A stretch of DNA of 15,778 nucleotides from CBDUMN01 sp965368335 (GCA_965368335.1 CBDUMN010000084.1:1-15778); one strand, 5' to 3'. Shown: positions 1-6,847, numbered from the stretch's first letter. The notes: generated from the letters alone by a model not told the origin. Numbers and translations are program-made.

Positions 1-474
1 GGAATGATTGGCGCCGAGGCCTGGAAGGTCGAAAGCATCCAGATGATGAAACCGGGCGAAACGGTTACGGTTTCGGGATGGGACTATACCTTCGAAGGCG
101 CACGCGATGTGGCGGGACCCAACTACGCCGCCCTTCGCGCCTCCTTTACCGTGCGGCGGACAGGCGAAGACGAAATTTTCGTCACCTTAAGACCGGAGAA
201 GCGGGTCTATACCGTTTCGCAGCGCCCGACCACCGAAGCGGCCATTCACACGACCTGGATGGGCGATCTCTATGCGGTGATTGGCGATCCGTCGGAAGAG
301 GTGAAGGGCGCTTTCGTCACCCGGCTTTACTTTAACCCGTTGGTCGCCTGGATGTGGGTGGGGGCGACCATCATGGTGTTCGGCGGGCTGGTCAGCCTGA
401 CCGACCGGCGTCACCGGGTCGGTGCGCCGAAACGCAAAAGCGGGGCCGTTCCGGCGGCTGCGCCGGCGGAGTAA
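1..474 (+). CDS. ccmF: Cytochrome c haem lyase subunit CcmF, C-terminal part (5' truncated by window)
   Basis: CcmF is the integral membrane haem handler that, with CcmH and CcmI, attaches haem b from holo-CcmE to apocytochrome c in the periplasm. Only the last 157 codons are visible, open from base 1. They contain the periplasmic soluble segment typical of the family end (TYxFEGAR-like turn, RPEKRVY near the middle, TTEAAIHTTWMGDLYAVIGD), then one membrane segment (NPLVAWMWVGATIMVFGGLVSL) followed by a basic DRRHR tail and an Ala/Pro-rich end. RPEKRVY and the final W-rich helix are familiar CcmF C-terminal signatures. The stop lies 12 bases before ccmG, whose GGGGGGAAAG Shine-Dalgarno region fills the gap, so the genes are surely cotranscribed. 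The identification is firm; only the N-terminal part is missing. Confidence 0.95.
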   Translation, partial: GMIGAEAWKVESIQMMKPGETVTVSGWDYTFEGARDVAGPNYAALRASFTVRRTGEDEIFVTLRPEKRVYTVSQRPTTEAAIHTTWMGDLYAVIGDPSEEVKGAFVTRLYFNPLVAWMWVGATIMVFGGLVSLTDRRHRVGAPKRKSGAVPAAAPAE

Positions 475-486
475 CGGGGGGAAAGC

Positions 487-1026
487 ATGAGCAAGCGTCT
501 GGTCTATCTTTTGCCGCTGGGCATCTTCCTGATCCTGGCCGTCTATTTCGCCGTCGGCCTGACCAAGGACCCGCGCAAACTGCCTTCGACCCTGATCAAC
601 CGGGAAGTCCCGGCGTTCGATCTTCCGGCGATCGAGGGGTTTGACAAGGGGTTCTCAAGCAAGGATCTGCTCGGGCAGGTGACGCTGGTCAATATCTTCG
701 GCTCCTGGTGTGTGGCCTGTCTGGCCGAGCACCCTTTCCTGATGGAATTGAAGAAAAACAACGTCATTCCCATCTACGGCATCGACTGGCGGGAAAAAAC
801 CGACGGCGCGGCGACCCAATGGCTGGCCCGCCACGGCAATCCCTATACGCTGGTCGGCGACGACCGGGACAGTCGGGTCTCCATCGACTTCGGGGTAACC
901 GGCGCGCCCGAGAGCTTCATCGTCGATAAGAAGGGCGTCGTGCGCTACAAGCACATCGGCCCGATCTATCCGGAAACCTGGAAAGACATCCTGTTTCCCA
1001 TCGTTGAGGAGCTGCGCAAGGAATGA
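487..1026 (+). CDS. ccmG: Thiol:disulfide interchange protein CcmG/DsbE
   Basis: A membrane-anchored periplasmic thioredoxin-like reductant, 179 aa, the usual family size. It keeps the CxxCH cysteines of apocytochromes, or of CcmH, reduced before haem ligation, drawing electrons from CcdA/DsbD. It has an N-terminal anchor at about residues 5-24 and a thioredoxin fold with active site WCVAC (Cys75, Cys78). The conserved GxxGAPE segment with the cis-proline (GVTGAPESFIVD) lies near residue 140, and IYGIDW near residues 96-101 is also typical. Most CcmG proteins have WCxPC; here the residue before the second Cys is Ala, which could shift the redox potential. The ATG at 487 has a strong purine-rich ribosome site. 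Its end overlaps ccmH by ATGA. Confidence 0.95.
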   Translation: MSKRLVYLLPLGIFLILAVYFAVGLTKDPRKLPSTLINREVPAFDLPAIEGFDKGFSSKDLLGQVTLVNIFGSWCVACLAEHPFLMELKKNNVIPIYGIDWREKTDGAATQWLARHGNPYTLVGDDRDSRVSIDFGVTGAPESFIVDKKGVVRYKHIGPIYPETWKDILFPIVEELRKE

Positions 1027-1517
1027 GGTTCGTCGCATCCCTGATCATGGCGCTGGCGCTGATGCTGCCAGCCCTTCCCGCCCTTGCGGTCAACCCGGAT
1101 GAGGTCTTGGCCGATCCCAATCTGGAACACCGGGCTCGTGAGCTTTCCAAAGAGCTGCGTTGCGTGGTCTGTCAGAACCAGTCGATTGACGATTCCGACG
1201 CCGAACTGGCCCGCGATCTTCGGGTGATCGTTCGCGAACGCCTGACCAAGGGCGACAGCGACCAGGAAGTTATCGACTACGTAGTCGCCCGCTACGGCGA
1301 TTTCGTGCTGCTCAAGCCGCCGTTCAAAGGGATCACCTATTTTCTCTGGCTGGGCCCGGTGGTGTTTGTTGGCATCGGCATTGCCGCCGTCGCCGTTTAC
1401 TACCGCAAGCGCCAGACGGTCGCGGCCGAGAACGGAGCCGGAAGCGATACCAAAAAATTCTCGGCGGATGAGAAGGCCCGACTGGACGCTCTTTTGAAAG
1501 ATGAGGATGACGCATGA
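1023..1517 (+). CDS. ccmH: Cytochrome c maturation protein CcmH (CcmL-type)
   Basis: A small periplasm-facing, membrane-anchored thiol oxidoreductase of the cytochrome c haem lyase complex, 164 aa. It has a signal peptide (residues 1-22, ending ALA), then the family hallmark LRCVVCQNQSI with redox cysteines Cys47 and Cys50. An acidic/basic helical segment (DLRVIVRERL) follows, and YGDFVLLKPP leads into one transmembrane helix (about 104-124) and a basic cytoplasmic tail. It corresponds to the short, single-domain CcmH of alphaproteobacteria; the TPR half found fused in E. coli CcmH is the separate downstream gene here. It overlaps ccmG by 4 bp upstream and ccmI by 4 bp downstream, implying translational coupling. 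Confidence 0.96.
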   Translation: MRFVASLIMALALMLPALPALAVNPDEVLADPNLEHRARELSKELRCVVCQNQSIDDSDAELARDLRVIVRERLTKGDSDQEVIDYVVARYGDFVLLKPPFKGITYFLWLGPVVFVGIGIAAVAVYYRKRQTVAAENGAGSDTKKFSADEKARLDALLKDEDDA

Positions 1518-3148
1518 CCTTGTGGATCGCCATTGCCGCTCTGACGGTCATCGCCTTGGGAATTATCGTTCTACCCGTATTGCGGGGTGGCAAAAATGCG
1601 GCGAAGCGCGCCGATTACGACGTCGCCTTGTTCAAAGAGCAATTGAAGGAACTGGATCGGGAGCGGGAAACCGGTTTGCTGAATGAGGCCGAGGCGGAAG
1701 CCGCGCGCCAGGAACTTGAGCGCCGCCTTCTGGTCGCCGACGCCGAGCGCAATCAGGAAGCGGCCCTGGCCGAAGACCGGGTCAGCCCTGTCGGGCTGGG
1801 TGCGGCTCTGGCGGTGACGGTTGCCGCTTCGGTAGCGCTCTATTTCTATCTCGGTCAGCCTCATCTGCCCGATTTCCCCATCGCCCAGCGCGATCTGGAA
1901 AAAGAGCAAAACGTTCAGGCCGACGCCGAACTCAAGAAAATGCTGGGGGCGTTGGAAAAACGCCTTCAGGAAAACCCCGCCGACCTCAAAGGCTGGCGGA
2001 TGCTCGGTCGATCCTATGCCGCCATGGATCGCTACGACGAAGCGGCCGAAGCCTTCAAAAAGGCCGCCGCCCTGACCGGGGATGACAAACAAGCCTACTC
2101 CTCGGTGCTGACCAATTTCGTCGAAAATCGTTTCTTCGCCGGGAACGGCCAGGTGGATGAGCAAATCTCCGACGCCATCGCCAAGGCTCGTTCGGCCGAC
2201 CCGCTGAACATGAAGGCCTGGTTCTATGACGCCTTCCTTAAATCGAAAACGGGCGACGTCAAAGGCGCTTTGCAGAATTGGGTCGATATGAAGGCGGTTG
2301 CGCCGGAAGATGCGGCCTGGCTGCCCCAGGTGGAGAGTCAGATCGTCGCCGCGGCTCAGGCCCTGGGTGTGGATGCCGCATCGGTCAAGCCGACTCCGGG
2401 CCTTCATGAAGAATTGAACGAACTTGCAGGCCAGGAAGCGGCGGTCCAGGCCGAAGCTGAACCCAAAGGCCCGACCGCCGAGCAGATGCGTGATGCGGCG
2501 GCGATGAGCGAAGAGGAGCGGGCCGCGATGATCCGCTCCATGGTCGAAGGATTGGCGGCCAGACTGGAAGAAAACCCCGACGACAAGGAAGGCTGGCTGA
2601 AACTGGCGCGGGCCTATCGGGTGCTCGGCGAAACGGCCAAGGCCGAAGAAGCCGAACGCCGCGCCGCAGGCGGTGGGGGCGGCAGCCAAACCTCGGTCGA
2701 TATCCCCAAGGGGACCAGCGAGGGCTTGAAAAAACAAATCGCCGATCTGCGCCAAAAGATCGAGGACGATCCGAAGGATTTGGAAAGTCTGCAGATCCTG
2801 GGCCGTACGCTGCTCTCCATGGGCGAAGCCGATCAGGCGATCCCGGTTTTCGCCAAGGCCGTCGACCTTAAGCCGCAAGATAAGGCGGTGCTGACCGAAC
2901 ACGCTTCGGCCATCTTGAGCGCCACGCCCGAGGGCGACAAGTTCTCCCCGGAATTCATCGAAGCGATTAAGAAAATCGAGGCCCTCGACCCCAACGACAG
3001 CAATGCGCTCTGGTATCTCGGCATGGCAGCTCAACAGACGGGCGATAAGCAAGGCGCGTTGGCTTACTGGAACAAGCTGCTCGCCCTCCTAAAGCCTGAC
3101 ACCATCCCCTACGCCAAACTGAAAACCCAGATCGACGCACTCAAATAG
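1514..3148 (+). CDS. ccmI: Cytochrome c biogenesis protein CcmI with an extended TPR region
   Basis: CcmI is the apocytochrome chaperone of the haem ligation complex. It has two N-terminal membrane helices (about 2-22 and 95-115) bracketing a cytoplasmic coiled-coil loop (FKEQLKELDRERETGLLNEAEAEAARQELERRL), followed by periplasmic TPR helices that bind the C terminus of apocytochromes. All these are visible. TPR-like units occur at about 145-200 (LKGWRMLGRSYAAMDRYDEAAEAFKKA), 345-390 (KEGWLKLARAYRVLGETAKAEEAERRA) and 405-470 (ESLQILGRTLLSMGEADQAIPVFAKAV), with a last one near 500. At 544 aa it is longer than many alphaproteobacterial CcmI proteins, as recalled, apparently because of a repeated TPR block joined by an Ala/Glu-rich linker and a GGGGG stretch near residues 391-395. 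ATG overlaps the ccmH stop. It is the last gene of the operon, and converges on the kinase gene 25 bp downstream. Confidence 0.93.
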   Translation: MTLWIAIAALTVIALGIIVLPVLRGGKNAAKRADYDVALFKEQLKELDRERETGLLNEAEAEAARQELERRLLVADAERNQEAALAEDRVSPVGLGAALAVTVAASVALYFYLGQPHLPDFPIAQRDLEKEQNVQADAELKKMLGALEKRLQENPADLKGWRMLGRSYAAMDRYDEAAEAFKKAAALTGDDKQAYSSVLTNFVENRFFAGNGQVDEQISDAIAKARSADPLNMKAWFYDAFLKSKTGDVKGALQNWVDMKAVAPEDAAWLPQVESQIVAAAQALGVDAASVKPTPGLHEELNELAGQEAAVQAEAEPKGPTAEQMRDAAAMSEEERAAMIRSMVEGLAARLEENPDDKEGWLKLARAYRVLGETAKAEEAERRAAGGGGGSQTSVDIPKGTSEGLKKQIADLRQKIEDDPKDLESLQILGRTLLSMGEADQAIPVFAKAVDLKPQDKAVLTEHASAILSATPEGDKFSPEFIEAIKKIEALDPNDSNALWYLGMAAQQTGDKQGALAYWNKLLALLKPDTIPYAKLKTQIDALK

Positions 3149-3159
3149 GCAAATCCGCT

Positions 3160-3177
3160 CTAGGGTCAGGACCCTAG
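3160..3177. repeat. Palindromic repeat CTAGGGTCAGGACCCTAG, copy 1
   Basis: Two perfect 8-bp arms (CTAGGGTC / GACCCTAG) around an AG spacer. It sits between the convergent ccmI and kinase genes and contains the kinase stop codon (TAG on the minus strand). The 17 bp from 3161 recur exactly at 5511-5527. It could fold as a bidirectional transcription barrier, but no T-run follows on either side, so a classic intrinsic terminator is not supported. Confidence 0.8.
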
Positions 3178-5201
3178 CCTGTCGCGCCGGTGCGCTCGCT
3201 TGGGAAACGGAGGGTGATCCGGGTCCCCTGAGCTTTGCGGCTGACGATTTCCAGTGTCCCGCCGTGCAGCTCGACAAGCGCTTTGGTCAGGGGCAGACCC
3301 AATCCCGTCCCTTCGTGCTTGCTGAATAATCCGTTGTCGACTTGCCCAAATACATTGAGCGCCGTCGCCACTTCTTTTTCGGTCATGCCGACGCCGTTAT
3401 CGGAAATCGCCAGAACGATGGCTCCTTGTTCATCGCACCGGGCCTCCATGGAAACGTAGCCGCCTGCCGGGGTGAATTTGATCGCATTGGAAAGGAGATT
3501 GGCCAATATCTGCTTCAGGCGGCGCTCATCGCCCCGAAGAGTCGGGATGTCGGAAGGGGCCATCATGGTGACTTCGATCTGCCCGGCTTCCGCCCGTTTT
3601 TGAAGCATCTGTTTTGCTGCGGTGAAAATATCGGTGAGATCGATATTCGTTTCATCAAGTTTCAGCGCATTGGCCTCGACCTTCGACAAATCGAGAATGT
3701 CGCCGATCAGCTCGAGAAGGTGTTCGCCTGAGTCGTGAATGTTGTTGATGTATTCTTTGTATTTCTCGTTATCGATGGAGCCGAAGACGCCTTCTTGCAT
3801 CGCATTGGAAAAGCCGATGATCGCATTGAGCGGGGTGCGAAGCTCATGGCTCATGTTGGCGAGGAAGTCCGACTTGGTTTTATTGGCTTCTTCTGCTTTG
3901 CCGATTGCTTCTTTTAGCTTTGCTTCCGCTTTTTCCCGTTCAATGGCGGTCAGGCGAAAGACTTCCACCGCATTGGATATCTCGCCGACTTCATCTTTGT
4001 GCTTGCAGCATGGCACGGTCGATTGCGTGTCGCCATTCGCCAGATCGGTCATATATTTGGTCATTTCGCCCAAAGGTCTGACGACCCTCGAATAAAAGAA
4101 GAAATACATAAACAGCGAGGCGAGAGAAACGAACAAAAGCGAGAGGATGACCGACACATAGACCATTTCTTGCTTGTTGTTGGCGATGGCCGTGTATTGG
4201 GAAACCAATTGTTCACTAAGGCGAAGCAGGTCATTCGACAGCGCCATCAATTCTTCAATCAGTTTGTATCGGCTCAAGCCACCGGTTTCTGACAGGTCGA
4301 TAAGCTCGACCGAATGTTTGAACTGAGTCAGGGCCCGCTCAATCTCGACGATCTTCGCCTGCATGGCCGGATCGTCTATTGCTTTGGTTTCCTTAAAAGC
4401 ATCGGAGTTTCCGTCGGCCGGATAGACGCCGCCATTTTTCGCCGCGAGAAGCGTTGATGAAAAGACGGTTTCGGCTTCTCGATATTCATCGAGATTGGGG
4501 TGTAGCGCGCTGTGTGCAGCGGCTGGATTTTCGGAAAACAGAATTTCGTAGCGCCTGATTCCCAGCAGATCGCCTAAACGGTATTGTCGGCCCTCAAGGT
4601 CCTCGTGGCAGGTGGCGCAATCCTCAACGGTGGCGATATCCGCCGTATAATAGTTGAGCACCAGTTTCCCGCTTTCTTCTTTCGCCGCGTAATAGGTACG
4701 GTCCGGGTTTTTCTTCAGAAAGGCGTTCGCCTGAAAGTCGATTTCCGTTTCCAACCCCTGTTCCGGGTTTATCGGATTTTCCGAAATAATCGAGATATTG
4801 GTTGGCGAGGCGGCGGAATACTCGCTGTTGATCAGGCGCGTGAAGGTCGCGGGGAACGGAAGATAGGGATGGCTGTTTTCGCCAAGGCTCATGGTCAGGT
4901 CGACATTGGCTTTCGCCGCCTCGGTGACGACGACCTCGGTATAGACCTTGCGCATCGCCGTCACATACTTGTCGAACTCGAGAATGTTTCTTTCGATATT
5001 CCCAAGCACACTTTTCCCGAGGGTAAACCCGAGCACGGATTTACCCATGGATTGCGACAGCATGCGCTGACGCCCCAACGCGTTTATGATGTCGGCGTCG
5101 TCTTTCGCTCGGCCCAAAACCTGCAAAACGAACACGCTCGACCCAAAAACGACAAGCATAATGACCAACAAAACGTTGGCGAATGTTGTTCTAATTGTCA
5201 T
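3174..5201 (-). CDS. Membrane sensor histidine kinase with periplasmic haem-c (CxxCH, DUF3365/Tll0287-like) domain
   Basis: A 675-aa orphan two-component sensor kinase, membrane-bound. In order: membrane helix 6-27; a NarX/PilJ-like P-box helix (INALGRQRMLSQSMGKS, about 39-55); and a periplasmic domain of DUF3365 type ending in CATCH (Cys195, Cys198, His199), a covalent haem-c site that probably senses redox state or a gas. A second helical stretch, helix 346-370, a HAMP domain (371-420) and a coiled coil follow. HisKA has phospho-acceptor His452 in SHELRTP; HATPase_c has N572 (LLSNAIKF), DNGVG at 601-605 and GTGLGLPL at 631. No receiver domain is attached, and no response regulator gene is in the window. 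The start is chosen at the ATG at 5201, just before the membrane helix; a start at 5306 would add 35 residues unlike a signal sequence. Codons are more AT-rich than in the ccm genes. The double Cys398-Cys399 in the HAMP connector is unusual. Confidence 0.9.
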   Translation of the reverse strand: MTIRTTFANVLLVIMLVVFGSSVFVLQVLGRAKDDADIINALGRQRMLSQSMGKSVLGFTLGKSVLGNIERNILEFDKYVTAMRKVYTEVVVTEAAKANVDLTMSLGENSHPYLPFPATFTRLINSEYSAASPTNISIISENPINPEQGLETEIDFQANAFLKKNPDRTYYAAKEESGKLVLNYYTADIATVEDCATCHEDLEGRQYRLGDLLGIRRYEILFSENPAAAHSALHPNLDEYREAETVFSSTLLAAKNGGVYPADGNSDAFKETKAIDDPAMQAKIVEIERALTQFKHSVELIDLSETGGLSRYKLIEELMALSNDLLRLSEQLVSQYTAIANNKQEMVYVSVILSLLFVSLASLFMYFFFYSRVVRPLGEMTKYMTDLANGDTQSTVPCCKHKDEVGEISNAVEVFRLTAIEREKAEAKLKEAIGKAEEANKTKSDFLANMSHELRTPLNAIIGFSNAMQEGVFGSIDNEKYKEYINNIHDSGEHLLELIGDILDLSKVEANALKLDETNIDLTDIFTAAKQMLQKRAEAGQIEVTMMAPSDIPTLRGDERRLKQILANLLSNAIKFTPAGGYVSMEARCDEQGAIVLAISDNGVGMTEKEVATALNVFGQVDNGLFSKHEGTGLGLPLTKALVELHGGTLEIVSRKAQGTRITLRFPSERTGATG

Positions 5202-5373
5202 CCGGTTACATTCCCACGGGGCGCATCTTATACGGACTTTGCCATTTTTTAAAACGACAAAGTAACCCGCCCCACCAACGCCAACCGGACCGCCCAGAAA
5301 CACCAACCCCAGATTGATCGACTAACCTCGTGAGACATCACAACTAGCGCCCTCTCTCCGCAAGTGTCCTAAG

Positions 5374-5502
5374 ATCGAAGGCGAGCTCCAACAGATCGAC
5401 CGAAAACACCGCTTGACCTTTTTCCGTTGGATCGACCGCACCGGCATCAAACTCGCGCAAAATCCGATCTCTTCTGCGGTTGATTGTTACATTGTTCTGT
5501 AG
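5374..5502 (+). pseudogene. Possible short coding remnant, unidentified
   Basis: Within the 340-bp stretch between the kinase start and the recombinase fragment, one plus-strand frame is open from the TAA at 5323 to a TAG at 5500 and has a protein-like composition (IEGELQQIDRKHRLTFF, then RWIDRTGIKLAQNPIS). It lacks a convincing start codon and ribosome site. I do not recognise it. It might be a fragment of a gene broken when the neighbouring element arrived, or simply chance. Apart from this and the palindrome at 5511, I see nothing else in 5202-5540. Confidence 0.25.
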
Positions 5503-5510
5503 AAGATATT

Positions 5511-5527
5511 TAGGGTCAGGACCCTAG
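5511..5527. repeat. Palindromic repeat TAGGGTCAGGACCCTAG, copy 2
   Basis: An exact 17-bp copy of the repeat at 3161-3177, in the same orientation (the AG spacer reads the same way). The two copies bracket the histidine kinase gene and its upstream region. This copy lies just upstream of the recombinase remnant, at the left edge of the accessory patch. Confidence 0.8.
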
Positions 5528-5542
5528 TTTCAATCCAGGGAC

Positions 5543-5941
5543 GTGTTTCGCTTTGACCGACTGGGGTGGAGTTGCTCATCGATCCAATCCACGGTCGGTC
5601 CTTCGCCGTTGGCTAAATTCGCCCGAAAACCTCGTAGTAAATTATTCCCCGATATCAAACCCGGAACAACCGGTTACCGTTCCGATACCTTCTCAAGGCA
5701 TTTTAGCCGGTTCCTTAAAGTGATAGGGGCGGATGGCGAGAAAACATCATTCCATAGCTTCAGGCACAACTTCCGGGATGCCCTCCGGGAAGCCGATGTT
5801 CGCCACGAGATCGCCATGCTCCTCGGCGGATGGGCTGATGCCTCTCGGGGGAAATCGGTGCAGGCGTTTTATGGGCGTGGGTATGGGATGGAAACAGTGG
5901 CCGAGGAATTAGATAAGGTGGCGTATTCCTGTTTGAAATAA
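5543..5941 (+). pseudogene. Truncated tyrosine recombinase (phage-type integrase), C-terminal catalytic fragment
   Basis: Convincing homology starts near 5630 (KLFPDIKPGTTGYRSDTF, SRHFSRFLKVIGADG). It continues through the catalytic HxxR box in FHSFRHNFRDAL and the GGW segment to the nucleophile region QAFYGRGYG. Tyrosine recombinases cut and rejoin DNA at att sites through the Tyr. This fragment holds the HxxR pair and a candidate Tyr but lacks the first catalytic Arg, the core-binding domain and the N terminus: at most about 105 of an expected 350-450 residues. The first 30 codons (5543-5630, from a GTG) do not look like integrase and are probably read-through of junction DNA. It is unlikely to be active. 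A second, damaged copy of its 3' end lies at 6704-6847, so the fragment seems part of a decayed integrative element. Confidence 0.85.
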
Positions 5942-5984
5942 TCCTGAACGCACTGTACCTACGAACCGAATCATCAAATCAATT

Positions 5985-6020
5985 GTTACCTTTTGCGTAA
6001 CGTGTTACGTTAGAGGTAAC
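5985..6020 (+). promoter_or_regulatory. Nested dyad operator of the higBA operon
   Basis: A 36-bp symmetric site ending 18 bases before higB. Outer arms are GTTACC (5985-5990) and GGTAAC (6015-6020); inner arms are CGTAAC and GTTACG (5996-6009) around GT. Both pairs share the same centre (6002.5), giving four GTTAC half-sites in alternating orientation. Such arrays upstream of toxin-antitoxin operons usually bind the antitoxin HigA, alone or with HigB. A TTGTTA (5984) could serve as -35 and TACGTT (6006) as -10, placing the promoter under the operator; that promoter assignment is tentative. Confidence 0.75.
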
Positions 6021-6038
6021 GCATTTGAGTTCGACGTA

Positions 6039-6317
6039 ATGCCGATAGTAAAGATAAAACATAAGGGTTTAAGGGAATTGTTTGAGACGGGTAAAACCGC
6101 CCGTATCAACAAACGTTATCATCAGACCTGCCTTTATATTATGGACTTTCTGGACAACGTATCGGACCTATCCCAATGTCAAGGAATTCAGAATTTCCAC
6201 GAGTTGAAGGGTTCAAGGAAAGGTGAATATTCAATGCAGGCTTCGGGCAACTGGTGCGTCACATTTGAATGGGAAACGCCCGACGTGATTATTTTGAACT
6301 TCGAGGATTATCATTGA
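6039..6317 (+). CDS. higB: HigB-type toxin, RelE superfamily mRNA interferase
   Basis: A 92-aa protein, the family's standard length. HigB toxins are ribosome-dependent endoribonucleases that cut mRNA during translation and are neutralised by HigA. Family marks visible: the N-terminal HKGLRELFETGKTARIN; FHELKG with His54 and Lys57; SGNWCVTFEWE; and the C-terminal EDYH with Asp90, Tyr91 and His92. The motif usually read as NWR(I/V)TF has Cys73 in place of the basic residue, which could weaken activity. The toxin gene precedes the antitoxin, the usual hig order, with 12 bp between them. No clear Shine-Dalgarno site precedes the ATG, so toxin translation may be kept low. It lies between two copies of an integrase 3' end, so it was probably carried in by a mobile element. 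Confidence 0.9.
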   Translation: MPIVKIKHKGLRELFETGKTARINKRYHQTCLYIMDFLDNVSDLSQCQGIQNFHELKGSRKGEYSMQASGNWCVTFEWETPDVIILNFEDYH

Positions 6318-6329
6318 TGGAGCGATCCA

Positions 6330-6650
6330 ATGGGACAGATTAGAAGAATGAGACCGCCAAGCCATCCTGGACAGGCATTAAAGGCGATGGTGATTGAGCC
6401 TCGCAACATTCATATTTCCGAACTTGCCGATTCCATTGGGATGAGCCGCAAAACCATCTCTCAAATCCTGAATGGCAATGCCCGGTTAACGCCTGTCGTG
6501 GCAAGCAAGCTGGCGCGAGCCTTAAACATCTCTTCAATACCCTGGGTGAATATGCAAACCTCGCTGGACCTCTTTGAGGCGGAACAGGATTTACAGCAGT
6601 GGCAACCTGCCAAGGTGTGGTCAGAAGAAAGCACTCATGACCGGGTATAG
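6330..6650 (+). CDS. higA: HigA-type antitoxin, XRE-family HTH protein
   Basis: A 106-aa DNA-binding antitoxin that binds and blocks HigB and represses the operon. It starts with the typical HigA lead RMRPPSHPGQALK(A), followed by a Cro/CI-type helix-turn-helix (about residues 27-62: HISELADSIGMSRKTISQIL, then NGNARLTPVVASKLARAL) and the conserved W-x-N/M-x-Q-x-x-DL segment (WVNMQTSLDL). A GGAG ribosome site (6319-6322) lies 7 bp before the ATG, overlapping the end of higB, so the antitoxin has a better initiation site than the toxin. The target operator is most likely the nested GTTAC dyad upstream of higB. Confidence 0.92.
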   Translation: MGQIRRMRPPSHPGQALKAMVIEPRNIHISELADSIGMSRKTISQILNGNARLTPVVASKLARALNISSIPWVNMQTSLDLFEAEQDLQQWQPAKVWSEESTHDRV

Positions 6651-6681
6651 TTTGGCGGAAATGGAGCCATGAAATCTAAAA

Positions 6682-6699
6682 ATACAAAAGATTTTGTAT
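6682..6699. repeat. Small inverted repeat after higA
   Basis: Perfect 8-bp arms ATACAAAA / TTTTGTAT around GA, beginning 31 bp after the higA stop. It is AT-rich and not followed by a T-run, so it is a weak terminator candidate at best. It lies immediately before the second recombinase fragment and may mark the junction of that segment. Confidence 0.5.
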
Positions 6700-6703
6700 G
6701 GTA

Positions 6704-6847
6704 TCCTCCGGGAAGCCGATGTTCGTCATGAGATTGCCATGCTGCTTGGCGGGTGGGGCAGACGCCTCTCGGGGAAAGTCGGTGCAAGCGTTTCACGGTA
6801 AGGACTTTTCCCGCGAAGGCTGTGGTGGAGGAACTGGGGCGGATTAG
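6704..6847 (+). pseudogene. Second, frameshifted copy of the tyrosine recombinase 3' end
   Basis: This stretch aligns base by base with about 5781-5930. It encodes LREADVRHEIAMLLGGW, then an extra G near 6756 shifts the frame, and the continuation reads as the same DASRGKSVQAF segment in the next frame. At the position of the catalytic Tyr (QAFY) the codon is CAC (His). It is therefore a remnant of a related integrase gene or a diverged duplication. With the first fragment it brackets higBA. Nothing else coding is visible between the higA stop and the tRNA. Confidence 0.8.

Noticed and set aside
1571..3052. A 493-codon minus-strand open frame opposite ccmI
   Set aside because: It is an antisense shadow of a GC-rich gene: His/Gly/Phe/Arg-rich composition without domain features, while the plus strand encodes a clear CcmI.
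3160..3177. The palindrome as an intrinsic terminator for ccmI or the kinase
   Set aside because: There is no T-run after the stem on either strand, and its exact repeat at 5511 lies where no gene ends.
4584..5252. A 222-codon plus-strand frame opposite the kinase
   Set aside because: It is an antisense shadow; the kinase on the other strand has all catalytic motifs, and this frame has none.
5202..5306. N-terminal extension of the kinase to 5306
   Set aside because: The 35 added residues do not resemble a signal or known domain, and the ATG at 5201 stands directly before the membrane helix.
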